64,000 nucleotides of DNA from Apis mellifera. Lineage: Eukaryota; Arthropoda; Insecta; Hymenoptera; Apidae. This document shows, piece after piece, positions 36,549-50,338 of the stretch (its first letter is position 1; each line of letters opens with the position of its first letter). The notes under the pieces are model-generated. The model searched no databases and had not been told where the DNA came from. It saw only the letters and a program-made list of their open reading frames with translations. A program made the position numbers and the translations under genes. Location of the stretch: contig NC_037639.1 in the NCBI RefSeq assembly GCF_003254395.2, forward strand, positions 11,203,037-11,267,036, given 5' to 3'.

Positions 36549-38525
36549 CCTCCTTTTTTTCTTGTTGAATAACGAACTCGTTAGAAGTTCCAAGAAATCG
36601 AATTACCGACTTATTACGAAGATTGATCATCTTTTCATTTAAACAGTAAATAAAATATGAGATATCACGAAGGAATTTTTATTGAATATTATATCTTGAA
36701 ATATTTTTTTTTCTTCTTCTTTTTGAAAATTATATCATTATCTAAATCTTTTGTCGGATATCGTGAAATATTTTTTTCTTCTTTTTTTTTCTGGAAATTA
36801 TATTTATTTGATATTTGGTATGTATTTGCGATTAATTATATTTACGCGAATAATAATGTACAAAATCCAAATCGAGAGTTCGTTTAGCTCTTCTTTCAAA
36901 CCTATTTAGTACGATTATGAAAGAAGAAAAAAATCTCTAAAAATAGTTCAGAAGTAATACACGACCGATTCACGATTCTTATTCGAGACGTTTAAAGACC
37001 AAATTAGGAACTCGTGGTATCCAAGAAAATTGACATGTAACGCAAGATATACATCGTCTACTAATAGATGATATAATCTAGCGAACAATTATCGCGATGG
37101 AGCGGTTCGCTCGTCACCGATCGCGAATATCGGCCGAAATCGGGTTAATCCCGTTCGATTGATTATTAGCGCTTTAATAGCCGGGGAGCGTGGACGAGGC
37201 GCGTGATTCACGAAAAAACACGTCGGACCGACGGCCGAAAAACAAGTTTCTCGAGTCGACAGATGGGCCAGATGAGTGGCCGATCTGCCGATGCACCGAT
37301 TTGTCACGAGAGAACCGGCAAGGTTTCGTCCATCGCGATATAACGTACATTGTATATTATTATATCATGCTTGTACATTTTATACACAACGTTGTAAATT
37401 GTCGGCTTGTCTCGCGTAACGAAATATAAACGTAAAGGGAGGATCGAAACATCGTAGCCTGGCCGACGAGGATGGATGGAAAGTCGTAATGGCGAACTCG
37501 ACGTGAGTCACAGCTCGCACGAGCGAGGAACGATAGCCGCGAATGCAAGAATACGATAAGAGGCAGCCGGGTTTACTACGCGCGAGTAGTGTTATCGAAG
37601 TGGGCACAGTCAAGGACGCGCAGTCGTCGATGAGCACCTCGAAAGAAAATGAAAACGAAAGTCCGCTTTTGCCGCATCATCGATGTCGTCATCGCGCGGA
37701 TATAGCCACGTGTGGATAGTTTCGTCAAGTGCAAGGTCAACCGGTGAGATGGATGCATCGCGAATTTCTTCCCTATTATTCCCCGTGTTTTCGTTACCAT
37801 GGAATCGCTACGATTTACGGCTGAGCTAATTAAAAATTTTCGTTTCGAAACGAAATAAAGATTCGTCTCGCGAGATAAAGATAATCGTACAGCTCGAAGA
37901 TGACACGAATCGATCCCCGAATTCGCGAGTGTAGTAGTTCGTTCGCGCGAACGAATATTTGTTTATGTTTTTTGGGAGTTTGTTAGACTTCGTATCGGCG
38001 GGAATGTTGGCAGATAAGATAACAAATAAGAAGAAATTTCGACGTTGCTCTTATTCGCGTTTATAAAATTTCCATTAGTTTCTCTTCCGTCGCGTTTGCC
38101 TGGCGAGAAAATGTACAGATATAAAGTTGGAACGCGATCGATCGTTGGCCGCGTGGAAACGTTCGTAAAAGCGTGACCCAGTTCGTTATGCGTAGCGACA
38201 CCTTGTTGACCTAATTCCAGCCCTTCCGAGGCTGTGTAACAGCGGAGCAACGCCCACGAGCGCCCCTCAGCGTGCGCCGTGCGACTTTCCATCGAGAGAT
38301 CTTGGTTTGACAAACGTTCCTCTTCCACCACCGTTTTATCCAACGGAAATCGGCCTCGGATGATATCGGAGGCAGCCAATCGGCGAGCATCGCTTCATTT
38401 TCAATGCAGTTTCGCGTGAACGTAATAAAAGCGGGGAGGACATAAGGACGGGCATTGTATTAGAAAACAACGGCTCGTATTCATCGTAATTTCGCTTGAG
38501 CGGATTTGCTCTTCTCTTCTGTTTC

Positions 38526-38533
<8 letters not shown>

Positions 38534-38557
<24 letters not shown>
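38534..38557. repeat. (CT)n microsatellite
   Basis: About twelve CT units. Confidence 0.9.
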
Positions 38558-41380
38558 ATTTTTCTATCTCTTACGTTCAATCCACTCACTCGAGTCACCA
38601 ATTTGAAATTCCGCATAGATCGTTCGCGGTTACTTCCGTCGAATAACAATCCCATCCGAGTAATTACGTGACGACAATATGAGCGATCTATCGATGGAAA
38701 AATTCATAGATCCTCTCTGATATAGGCGCCTTTTTATCGCTGGGTCGGTGAGAGCGCACGGGTGGAATCGGATAAAACGAGCGGATATTCGCCCGAGATA
38801 GAGCATCGAAATCGGCCCGTCCTCTTCCGTCTGGCTGTGCCGTTAATCGAGCGGGTTGATTCTACTGGCATCGCCGCGTTACACGCCGATGAATCTCTAG
38901 TATCCGCGGAGTTAATCGCGCAGAGCTGAAAGTCCAACACGGTCGGTGTCGTTGAAAAGTCGCGGGAGCGTGTGGTGGTATCTCGTTCACGCGCCTCCAC
39001 GATGCCTCGGCTCGAGTGTACGTACGTGTGGCGTACACGTTCAGAATTCGACTCCGGTTCGAGCCGAAGGAACGGAGAAATCGCGCGATCCCAGATATCG
39101 CTCAATGTTGTCACCATTTTTTTTTTCTTCTTTTTTTCCTTTTTTTATGGAATCATGAGATACCCGTATTTTTTCCCCCGCATCTTTATTTCTCGTTTTT
39201 CGCTCTTTGTTTTCTTTCCTTCTCGCTTCATCATTGCTTCTATTTTATTATTGGTATCATTTCTTTTTCTCTTTTCTTTTTTTATCTTTTATTCTCTCTA
39301 AAAGATAAATCTGCAGCTCGTCGAAAGTCCGATCCACGACCTCGATTTTATAATATAGCCGCGTATCGGGCGGTGTAGAATTTTAAAGACACGCGTCGGA
39401 TTTTGCCGAGTTGCGTTTCGCAGGTCGCGTATTATTATACGTTCTACGCCGTATAAAAAAGGTAAAAGGAAGAGAGAGAGAGAGAGAGGAGAAAAAGATT
39501 CGTGTTACATCAGAGTTTGCGCGAAACTCTCCTCGAGAGGAAGCGGAGCCAACGCTATCGTTGTACACACATTCTACGCACGTTGTTTTCTCACGGTCTC
39601 AAGAATGGCACCTTGACGGACGTCGCTTCGGCTACTATTACGATAAGGTTCCAGCAACGTCGTTGAATAAAATTCGACGTAATTTCTGTGCCATTGATCG
39701 TCGAACGCGGGCAGATATATAACGCATCTATCCTTCCTCGTAGATAATATCGTTATGCATCGACAGATGATGCGAAGAATAGATAATAATACCCGTAGTG
39801 GAAAAACGTAGTGGTTGTATATCATCGCGAGTCGCTTTGATAATGCTCGTATCGCGCATTTCCTTCGCAGCGTAGTTGAATAAGACACGCGAGATAACAA
39901 TTATGTTTGTTTATAACGAATGCCCCGGGAATACGACCTCAGGTTCCATTACAGCGGATGTCCGATATTACATATCTGGCGCTACTTAAAATAGATATGA
40001 TGTCACCCGGTTGTGGAAGGATGCGGAATTCAGCGCGCGCATAGCGAGGATTCCTCTCCATTCCTCTCCCATCGGGAGGAACAGGTAGGCCGTCCCTTCC
40101 CGGAAATTCGAATCCCTTTCATAAATGGAAGAAACCATTTTACCAAAGATAGATACACTCGCACAGAGACAAAAAGAAAAAGAAAAAGGAAAAGATCGTC
40201 GCAACGGCCGGTAAAAAAATCTCTAAAAATCGGTTGGCCCCGACTCGACTCGGAACGAAGCGGGCGAAATCGTTTCACCACACCCATTTGCCAGCGGGCC
40301 GCAATAATTCCACGCCGCAGGAAAGTAACGCGGCGTGTCACGGCGTATGGTTTAGCGCGGCGCAACGCGCATGCACGGGCGCATTGTCACCGCCGTTTAT
40401 GCATAATGCCCTTTCGCGGCGGCTACGACGACGACGACGATGGCGGCGGCGGCGGAGAGAAAGAATGCGCAAGCATCGGCCGCCGCGCGTAATCTCGCTG
40501 CATAAGGACGGAATTACGCTCGGTGACCCGTCGACAGAGAAAGAGAGAGAGAGATCTACTTTCACAAAAAGGTAAACCGCGAGAGGCACGGTTGCTTGAA
40601 TTTACGCGTTTCGACGCGTGTCTTCGAGTTTCACCAGGTTTTCGCCAACGTGCGCTGGAAGATATATCCGCTTGGGTAGGACGGGTTTACCCGGCTCAGG
40701 CCAAGTCGGTTGGCCGGCCACGGTCGATTGGAGGAGGAGCGGAGAGCTCGCGCTTCGTTGGACGATCGCGCTCGATAGTCACGGTCCGTTGCGGCGATAT
40801 TCGACATTTTTCGTTGTTGTTGTCTCTATCGAGGCCTTGACGAACGAGAGGAACGCGAAAGGAGAGCTGTCTTCGATGCCGCGACATATGTATCGAGGTC
40901 AGCGCGCGAGGCGCATTCTGCTCCGTGGTCGCGATCCACGGTGGAGGCGCAAAACGGTTTTGCCGAGGCACGAAGATGGGAAACGGGAACGGAAAACGAT
41001 CGCAATCTATGCGCGTATGTAGGTGATGGATGCGGCGTAGCCGCGTCGCGGCCGCTCCGAGTCCGGTAACGGGATAACGTGAAATCCGGCAGGTCAGCCT
41101 CGTCCTCCGACGTCCCGATTTCCTCATAAGGACGCTGGCGAGCCGCGAGTTTTCAACGGACTTGGTCCGTTCGTGGAAACAAGTCCGTTGGCCGGGGGAC
41201 AACAATCGTCGCGAAACGTCGTTTATTCGTAGACGTGACTCAGAATTCGTTGTTCGTGAGAATGGGCGGCCGTACGAGAAGGGAAGAGAAATAAGCAGCT
41301 CGAGAGCACTCTTGCCACGCGGAACGAGTTTGGGTTAGGTTTTGGATTTAGTTTAGCGACGTGACGTATCCACGCACTTC

Positions 41381-41402
41381 TTTTTTTTTTTTTTTTTTTT
41401 TT
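41381..41402. repeat. Poly-T run
   Basis: Twenty-two consecutive T. Confidence 0.9.
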
Positions 41403-41479
41403 CCTTTTTATTACTCTTCGGTTGTTATTGATTTTATCGCGGAACGATTTAATTGCAGTGACTCGTATTTATAAATAAC

Positions 41480-41758
41480 ATGATAGGAACGGGCATAGTT
41501 GATTTATCGGGGCACGTATACGTCATCTCTTTCGAATATTTGTCGACTGGACGGCTCGATCGTAACGAGAAAGCATTCCACGAGTGCTTAATCGTAGAGA
41601 GCGGTCAGGATCGGATTTATAGGAACGAACCGCGGGTGAAAACGTTTACGGAACGTGAAGATATGCGTTGGAAATTCAGTTTTCACCAAATTTATGTAAA
41701 AGATTGTAGAGGCATTCCTAGAGGCATTTCTGCAGAATACGTAACCCAATGTTTTTAA
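41480..41758 (+). CDS. Open frame of 92 residues, doubtful
   Basis: An ATG-started frame with mixed composition and no repeats, which sets it apart from most frames in this region. It contains no domain, signal peptide or motif I recognise, has no clear poly(A) signal of the usual form nearby, and has no visible promoter. In 29 kb of presumed intron, one such frame by chance is unsurprising. Listed only so that it can be tested. Confidence 0.12.
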   Translation: MIGTGIVDLSGHVYVISFEYLSTGRLDRNEKAFHECLIVESGQDRIYRNEPRVKTFTEREDMRWKFSFHQIYVKDCRGIPRGISAEYVTQCF

Positions 41759-44700
41759 TATTATATTATTTCGTTATCATTATTATATAATATTGGCCTG
41801 CCGTATTTCATTATTGATTGTTTTTATCATTTAAATGTTTGTCTGTGATGTCACTTACACGTTATTACTGTGTCGAAGTCGCTTGGATAGTGAACTGTGT
41901 AAACAACGCGCAAAATGTATGTATTAACATAATGTAACAAAAAAAATCAGCAAAGTCGAACGAGCGATCACGAGTGTATCTGCAAAATGATTACATACTT
42001 TTTTTGCTCCAAGATACACAACGGACACATTTGCTTTTCATAACGTGGTATCGTTAAATCAATCCGCGCGAGTTCGATTTATAATTCACTAAAGCCACAT
42101 ACATCGGAGTTGTTCGCGAATTAAGCGATTGGTTATCATACAGGAATCATACGGGCGTTGATCTTCCTGACCCACGATTATTTAACCACGAAATCAACGA
42201 TCTTTTCTCCTTTTTCTTTTTCTTTTTCTTTTTTTTTTTTTTCTATATATTGCGAAAACATTTTTACAATTAATTAAACGCAATTTATTCGATTCATTTA
42301 ATTAAATTTTTTCAAGCTTGCACGACAACGGTAAAACTTTCAACGGATTAATTCTATCCAATAAAAGCGTGAACTCACAGTCATCTTCTAATTTTAGAAG
42401 TACACTGTAAACTCTTATAAACGATAGAAAAAAAAAAAAAAGAGAAAAAGAAAATAAAAAAAAAGGAGTAATTTAGATCCTCGACCGAGATGGATCGATC
42501 GATACGTCATATATTTCTAGGAGACGTCCTTTTCGGTTCGAACTTAAATGTTCCTCCACACGTAAGGTTTTATATGTCGAGGACGCTCATTTGGGAGCAT
42601 AACTGAGAGTCCATCTATAAAGAATCCGCGAATGAATGGAACGAACACGTTCCTATCGGCTGCTAGTCGCATGATACCGTCGGAACGAGCAATTATAATG
42701 ATTTTACGTCATCGAACGTTAGTCGATGTTATATATTCCATCGATCAGCTTTGGAATATTTGATCTTTGCCATCCCATCCGCTTGAGCCATGTTTCGCTT
42801 ATCGAGCGAGCTGGATGTGCGCGTGCGCACGGACCAAGGAAATAGGAGGAGAAAGAAAAAAAAGGAAAAAAAACGAGAAAAAAAGAAACGAAAGAACTCG
42901 ACATTATGGAACGGATAACAAGGAGCGAGGCTCGTATGAAATGTAGTTTCTTAAAGGCCGCGCGGTGCGAAAGAAACGACGGTCGGTAGGCGGCGTGCAA
43001 AAACATGCGCGCGTACGTGCATTCGTGGAAAAGGAACGAAGAAATGCGGACGGCGGATCGCGGTGCGCATTGCACCGCAAATACATAACGCGATATTGTC
43101 ACGCGCGGAGTAAAATTCCGTGGTGAACGTTCCAAACTGTATCGCGTTCAATGATGTGGCGTTTGCTGCGCCTTTTGAAATCGCGTTGACGGGTGTTGAT
43201 AAATAAATGGACGCGTGGGCGTTAAAAAGCGTGAACGGATAAAAAAATTTCGACGGTTATATAAAATGGTTCTAGAAGGGGAATCGAACGAAATAAAAGG
43301 TATAGAATATTGTCGGGGAAAGGGAGAAAAATTCGATAGGTTTTAAATCGTCGACTGCGTGCGCGAGAGATGCGCGCGCATAAGATGCGGAGGATAGAAT
43401 GGTAAATCGGTCGAGCCTCGGTGGCGAGTTCGGCCGAGATCTCACGAACATTGCCGAACGTTCACCCGCGCGGCGACTGTGCGTAGATCCGATAGATTGT
43501 TACGCTCTACTCGGTCTCCGCTTCTCGTGCGTTACGTAACGCCTTTACGCACTACGTAAGCGGTGCAGCCGGAAGCGTCGCTATCTAAATTCCGCGGCCT
43601 CTAAGGGGAAGCTTCTACTATCGCGACGCGACACCTGATCTAGCTATCTATGTTCGTAACTTGTGGTTGGGAAGAAAGTTATTCGCCGGTTATTTTTTTC
43701 TCCCCTTCTTTTGTTGGCTTCCAAATCGAAATCGTAGCGAAAAGATGAAACGAGAACGATCTCTTTGCCAATTATATCGATGATTCATCGCTCGTTCGTT
43801 TATGTAAAGTCGTTTCTGTCTGGTTTGATTAGTCAGTTGGTCGAACGTTGATTCCGATTTATTTTGAAGTAAGCTTTCTCCGTTATTGGATTTCGACCAA
43901 ATTTCAATATAAATTCTCATTTCCTTGTATTTCTTCGCAAATAACCGTATAGAAGTGTATTGAAGGATATAGAGGATGTAGATATACTAATTTTTATTCA
44001 GTTCTTGTAAAGGAGAAGTAATGATATTGTAGGCGAAACGTAAGTTGTATCTATTGTAAGATGGTTCTAGAAACTGGGACAAACGTGCCTCCTTCTCGGA
44101 TTGATAGAAGGAGAGAACGGATTAGATTTGCTCTAGGCTATTCTCCCGTAACGTGATTATTCTTCACGTGTGACAGTGCGAGTCATCGTAAAGTATTATA
44201 AACTCGTCGTTCGTCAAAGATAGTTGCATTATAGAAAAAAATAATCTTTATTGAGCTGTTTACTTTTTTTTTCTTCTTCTTTTCAATATTACATCATTAA
44301 TATACAACATTTTGTCATTATACAAATTGCGAATTACTTACATTCGAACTACTTTTTTAAATTCATGCATATTTAATTATTATTGCAATTATTATGTGTT
44401 AATAACATGATTTTTTTTGACGAATTATTTACTCGCTATGTTAATAGATTATAGATATAAATAAATTAAACATTGCGTTTTAAATCGTTAGATCTTGGTA
44501 ACAGGAAGTACGAAGGTACGAAAAACGGCACGGTTCAAAGCCGATACGTACGAACCGTGAACGAACAGACTACCCGTGAAGTCGTACAATAGCATGCACC
44601 GGATGCACATCGAAGTTTCTCCGTTTCGATGAGAACGCATGGTTACATTGGTCGCCGGTGAATGCTCGTTCGTTCGTTCTTTATCCGGTGTTCTCGTGCA

Positions 44701-47700
44701 TTGTCTTTTTTGTCAAATGAAAAACATATATGGAAAGAAAAAAAAAAAGAAAAAAGGAAAAAATACTAAAAGAGAGAAAAGATGGGGAAAAAAGGAAAAG
44801 AAATCCATCCGTTTTGAGCGAAAATTAAGCACGATACATAGCTGCTCATTGTTATTTCTTTGTCGTTTTCTCTGAGATAAAGAGGAACAGCGCGGCAAGT
44901 CATCTCGCCGATTCTATTCTCGAGAATAATAAAAATACATCTTGAGCAGGAGGGAGAGATGCTCGAGTTTGTCCTGTGTGCCATTCTCGGATGAATAGAC
45001 TCGGTTGATCGATGTAGTCTGAGGTCACGGGAGTACTCGAGAATCCAACAACGAGAAAATTGCCGGGCCACGGCGGGATGACACGCCTTTCTCGACTCGC
45101 TCGTTTCCCAGATTCTGTCGCTGACGTCATTATGTGTATTCAAAATGGCCGAACGATGCTAGAACGATCGGTCGAAACGTGCATTATCGCGGGCGTGGTA
45201 CGTAAATAGCTACAATGCCGGGAAAGATATATGTATGTGCATACATTTCGACGATCATTCCTCGTGAAAATATCTCTTAAAATAAAACGCGTATCGTATC
45301 GTTCGATCGCTTTTTGTTTCCTTCTTCCCTCGTTTCTCCCTCCTTCTTCATCGCTCTCTCTTTACGCTCTTTACACCCTGTGCGATACTTCTTTCTCTCT
45401 TTCTGCCTCTCCCACTCCTCCCTTTCCCTCTCCGCGCGCTCTTACCTCATTCTCGTTCGTTTCTCTCCCTCTTCAAACTGTTCAGAGAACTTGCGCGTTG
45501 TGTACACGTCCACGCGCTGTGTCCTCTCTTCCCAACGGTAATTCTCTTTTATGAGAACCGGAGGTTGCTCGGGCGTACCGAGGCGACGACAAGTCTCAAG
45601 GTCGTACTATCGATCCGCCACCCTTCGCGATTCTCTCTCTCTATCTCTCTCTCTCTTTCTCTCTTTCCATTCCTTGTCCGATTTACTCTCTCTCTCTCTT
45701 TTTCTCAGAAAGTGCCACGATTTTTTTCTCTCTTCCCTCGACCCTTCCTCGACCCTTTTCTCCAAGAGTATAGCCAGTCCTCTTAATGCAATGTGACGTC
45801 ACCCGTGTATCGATGAACCGACCAACCGCCATGAAACGGGACGAAACTGGTTCCGTTGTAGGCGACATTTACGGGTTAAGATCGTTCGTTGACTTGCCGG
45901 CCGGGAGCAGGTAACACGCCTGTTTGATGCATAGTTCCCCGGGAAGGCCGTTTACCGGTAATCAGATCGGATTGTCTCGTGTTACACCCTCGATAAGAAG
46001 CGAACGATTCGCTTTTTACGCGCACGCGCGAGCACCTCGCTCCGGTATTCGCGTTTCGTTCCATCGGCCTTCCTGCCCTTCCCTCTTTCCCTCCCTTCCT
46101 CTCTCCCTCCCTCTCCCTCCCTCTCCCTCTCTCTCTCTCTCTGTCTCCGTCTCTCTGGATCGAATCGAGGAACGCTCGAAAATTCCACGAGGCGGCGAGG
46201 GCAGCGACGCGCGTAAAATGTTTTATTTTTACGTTAGATCGAGGTCCATTATTAACGAGGCGCGTGGAAGGAAGGATAGCAAGCCGCGATAAAGGTCGAC
46301 CACTGTTCCAAGCGAACTCTATACTTTTACCAGTGTGCGAACGCAACAACCGCAATAAAAAATAATCAGGGATGAAAGGTGATTTTTATTATACCGGTCT
46401 CGCCGTATATATCGACGACGCGCTCTTTCCGTTTCTTTCTGCAACGAACGGATCGAAGCGTTCACAGCGCGCGCGCGCGCGATTGCTGCAAAAACATTCC
46501 TCTGCACGGCGACCGATCGAATAGTTATCTGTGTCAATTATATCTCTCTCTCGATTCGCGTGCTTTTCTAGATACTGTCTCCCTACATTACAACGAGTTA
46601 TCCCCGTTTCTTGGAAAATTTCGCTTTAGCACACGGCCGTGTGCTAGATCCCGTCTAAACCGAAAACCTGGCAACATCTCGATACATTTAAACCAACGCC
46701 TATCGAGTAGGTTCCACGAATCGGCCGAGTTTAATCAGATCGGTCGCGAATTATATGGTACTCGATCGATGTAAATCGTGTATCGTGGTTTCTTTCTTTC
46801 TTTCCCCCCCTCCCCCCTCCGTTTTGCGAGCGTAAAAAGAAGAAGAGCGAAAGAAGAAAAGAAAGACAAGAGAGCTCGGCTCTCGAAACGCTGTTCGTTT
46901 CGTTTCTAAATTATTACGTTACGTGCAAGAGATCCGGAGGAGTAGGATCGGGTCTAGGTGAAAGTGCTCGAATCGATGTGCCGCATGAGCAACCATGGTC
47001 CCTATTCGCAATATCGATCGATCGACTTTCCCGTTTTCTTCCTCTCGAAACTCTTGAATTCCGACTTCCCAGAAAAATTTCTCATCGCGGATGCATCGCG
47101 AAATCTCTCGCATCTCCGCTCGATGAAACGAGCAATCTCGGATCCGTTTCTCGACGAAAAAGGACAAGTGCGATCTGCCCGTTTCACGATACTCGTCACG
47201 GCCGGGCTGATCTCATCTGCCGCTCGTTTCTTTCCGTCACTTTCCCTTCTCGTATATAAATATTACGAAAGCGTGAATGGTAAATGGTTGATACGTCCGG
47301 AAGGGAAGAAGAGGGATTTCTTACGTGCGAATATGGCGAGAGTGACGATGCACGATTAGAGTAAAATACACGTGAAATAAATCGTAGTCGCGATTTCGAA
47401 AGAGGGGGAGGGGACGAAAAAGAAAAAAAAGGAGAGGAGAACTCGAGAGAGTTTCACATGGAAATATGTGCAAATAATCTATCGACGAGAGGTTGCCTGT
47501 TGAGCGGCCTCTCTCACGCCGCTCTCGATCACCGGGTTAATTTTACATTTTAAATTGCCAAACAGCTGATCGTGCTTCTCTCTCTTGGCTTTTACACGAA
47601 CAAGTTTCGCGCTTTCGACGACGAGTCGAAAAATTGGGAATCCGAAACTGGCTTACCGTCAACAGCGGAAGGAGGAAAGTTGGTCGGATCGAGATTCGTT

Positions 47701-48660
47701 AAATCGTGACGCGATTTGATTCTTCCACGTCGTGGAAAAAATATTCATCGGCCGGTATATTTTTAAGAGGTAACGCGAATTGATGAAACATATACTCGAT
47801 GAAATAAAACGATCGATAACGTGCTTTTGTCTCGGGGAAAAATGTTTTCCACTCAGTTTCCTGTTTGTCTGGTTGCAATAATATTAAAGCGTACACTGTC
47901 ATACGACATTTTGTCGCGTATTATTTGATACCATGTTGACGTTGACTTTGCAGTTTAATCCCCCTCCCCTATATATATATATATATATATATATAAGAAG
48001 AATATTAATGTAAAATTATGATAATCTTGCATCTTCGAGACTCGAGTATTGTATTTGATCTATTTGACTTTTGAAACGGCTCGTATATAAAATACATAAC
48101 GCATAAAAGATAAAATAACCCACGTTCGTGCCAAGTATCGATCGCGATAGTTGCCAAATGATGTTTGTAAAGACCGATTAGGACTATGCGCGCGATTATT
48201 ATCGGAATTCCACTTCTGTTTTGATCGTTTCATGGTATGTTAAACACGTTTATTTCTCTTTTAGACTTTATTTAACATTTCTACGCACACTCTTTAATCA
48301 ATTGGATTCAGAAATTAATCCGAAATTTTTTAATTTTAAAAAATGAACTGAATCCCTATATATTAATTAATCGCAATTTCTACGTTTTTAAATTTTTCGA
48401 AGAAACAAATTTTGAACGGAATGTACAATTATTTCGAAACGAAATTATCGAGCAAAAGTCGTCGTTTATCGTTTATATATCCGTATGCACGGAGAAAGAA
48501 AAAAAAAGTGAAAATCGGGTTTGGGAAACGAAACGACGTTAACAAACGACGGGGATAATGACGCTTGTCGTTTCCACAATGTATCAAGATGGGAATAGCG
48601 TTCGCACGAAAGTCGAGTTAACGATATTCCAACAGTGGCGCGCGATGCGCAGAGATATCG
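41759..48660. other. Presumed intronic or intergenic sequence
   Basis: No coding exon supported. Contains A/T-rich patches (42208-42245, 42429-42465, 44270-44500), CT-rich tracts (45630-45710, 46075-46145) and a TA array at 47970-47995. Confidence 0.5.
47970..47995. repeat. (TA)n microsatellite
   Basis: Thirteen TA units. Confidence 0.95.
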
Positions 48661-48692
48661 ATGAATCGATTATCTTTACCACTTTTAGAGCG

Positions 48693-48700
48693 TATAAATA
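48693..48700 (+). promoter_or_regulatory. Candidate TATA box of an internal promoter
   Basis: TATAAATA, followed 84 bp after its 3' end by a donor-like GTAAGT at 48777. That is the spacing expected for a short first exon. No initiator of the TCAGT type is seen about 30 bp downstream, so this is weak. Confidence 0.2.
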
Positions 48701-48914
48701 AAGAAGGGTCGGCCTATAGTAGTCTAGATCCCCTTCGCTAATACACCCGTGGCAAAATAATATAGTTTATCGAGGAGTAAGTTATCGTTTCCTCTATTCT
48801 TAGCGGCTCGGCAAAGGTGAAGGTAACGGTTGTTTTTCGAAAAAACCTTCGCGAGCGGCCCGTCACACATTCGTCTTTGCATCAACGTTGAAAACGTACG
48901 AGGTGAATCGATCG

Positions 48915-49022
48915 ATGGATCCCGCGGAAAAAAAAATCACGATGATGATGAGTAATGGAGCGCAGGATCCAGCAGCGGATAAACATTTGCACAGTCATCC
49001 AAAGAGGAGGATCGAGGATTGA
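48915..49022 (+). CDS. Small ORF of 35 residues, doubtful
   Basis: ATG with G at +4, reading MDPAEKKITMMMSNG onward and ending HSHPKRRIED before TGA. Composition looks protein-like and hydrophilic, and it lies about 220 bp after the candidate TATA box at 48693. No donor occurs before the stop, so it cannot be an alternative first exon of the aminotransferase-like gene in this frame. It may well be chance. Confidence 0.15.
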   Translation: MDPAEKKITMMMSNGAQDPAADKHLHSHPKRRIED

Positions 49023-50313
49023 TCCTTTCGGGACAGATTTTTCTTTTAGCGATAATTGCACAATTGTTACGTTATTATATGTAAATTCCTGCTCTTTCGT
49101 ATTATTCTTTCTTTCATTCGTTGCACTTTTTCATTTTTGGCAAAAATATTACCAAATCGAAATATATTAGGAATTAGAATTTCATCGCTCCATGAATTAC
49201 TCCATGAAATTTAAATTAAAACAAATCTTCTTTTGATAAAATACGTAATAAACATTCTCGATCGATTAATAAGATATACTCTTTCAAATCTCGATGGTAT
49301 CAAACGATATCGTAAAAACGATTTAATTAGAAAACCTGGAAAAAAGACGCGCGTGCACCGCGAGAGAGCTTTTGCGCGTCTCGATTACGCTTTCTATTTT
49401 CATCAAGCGGTTTTTGCGTATGGTCGACCACCGCTAGGCGCGCGTCACGTCGTAAATATTTCGTGTTCGGTGGGCGAGAGGGAAGGAGAGGGGAGAGCGG
49501 GCGAAGCGCGCGCGAGTTTTCGAAGAAACGAGGCGAAGCGTGCGGCCGCGTGGCTAACGGTAACGCACGCTGGCCGCGGACCGGTTCGTTCTCTCTGTCC
49601 AACTTCGCCGAAAATATTTTCGCGCGCGTCCGTGACCCATTAATGTCCGTCAATCAAGCGAAGTTGGGGGATCGAGACGCGTGGCTAACGAGACGTGCTC
49701 CAGCTCGACGCTGGAGCTCTCTCTCTCCGGATGCGGGGTGTCGATTAAATTAGACGGGAAGCCAATTAGAATTCGCTCGAGCCTCTCGACGGAGGCTCTC
49801 GGCAATCGAGCTGCCTCGATATAAAGCTGCGATCCGCGCATACCCGCTATTACAGCTATTTGGAGTTTATTGCGAGCGCTCGGGTGGTTTTCTCTTTCTT
49901 CGCGAATTTCGTTGCGCAATTACACGTCGAAATAAATAATTTTCGAACGAGCAGAGGACAAAAAAGACGAATATTTGGGAATTGTGAAAATAAAATGTTG
50001 AGGCTATAAATAAGATCGTGTGGTGTATCTATGATCGATGAGGTTGTCCCGCTAGCCAACTTAGCCAGCTCTCGACAGTGCTCGGGTCGGATCGTTTGGT
50101 TTCTTTCTTCGCGATAATTGGCGTCACGCTCGTGGCACGAAGACACGATACACGAAGACGGATAGTCATAACTTTGCCCCCTCGAGAGAAGAATCGGCGA
50201 TTCAACGTCGCAGTCGGGGGAAGGAGGTCAGCCGCGTGAGCGGAAACGATTATTAGATTAGAATTATTAGAGGGAGGAGGTGACGGGGAAAGATGACGCC
50301 GTGTGATCGCTGT

Positions 50314-50338
50314 TGGCGCCCTTTCACGAAGGGCGCCA
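50314..50338. repeat. GC-rich perfect inverted repeat
   Basis: Arms TGGCGCCCTT and AAGGGCGCCA (10 bp, perfect) around the 5-base loop TCACG. A stable small hairpin with no associated T-run or gene. Confidence 0.85.

Larger units (their letters stand above)
34779..41450. other. Probable first intron of the aminotransferase-like gene, left part
   Basis: No coding exon supported. Contains CT-rich tracts right after the donor (34860-34930), TA, TCCTC and poly-T arrays, and a low-complexity pyrimidine region at 39118-39300. A short GC-rich trinucleotide tract (GAC/GGC) sits at 40425-40456. Intron status rests only on the open splice donor at 34779. Confidence 0.45.

Noticed and set aside
46958..47359. 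Open frame of 133 codons
   Set aside because: Overlaps equally long frames on both strands, no ATG context, no motif; looks like chance openness.
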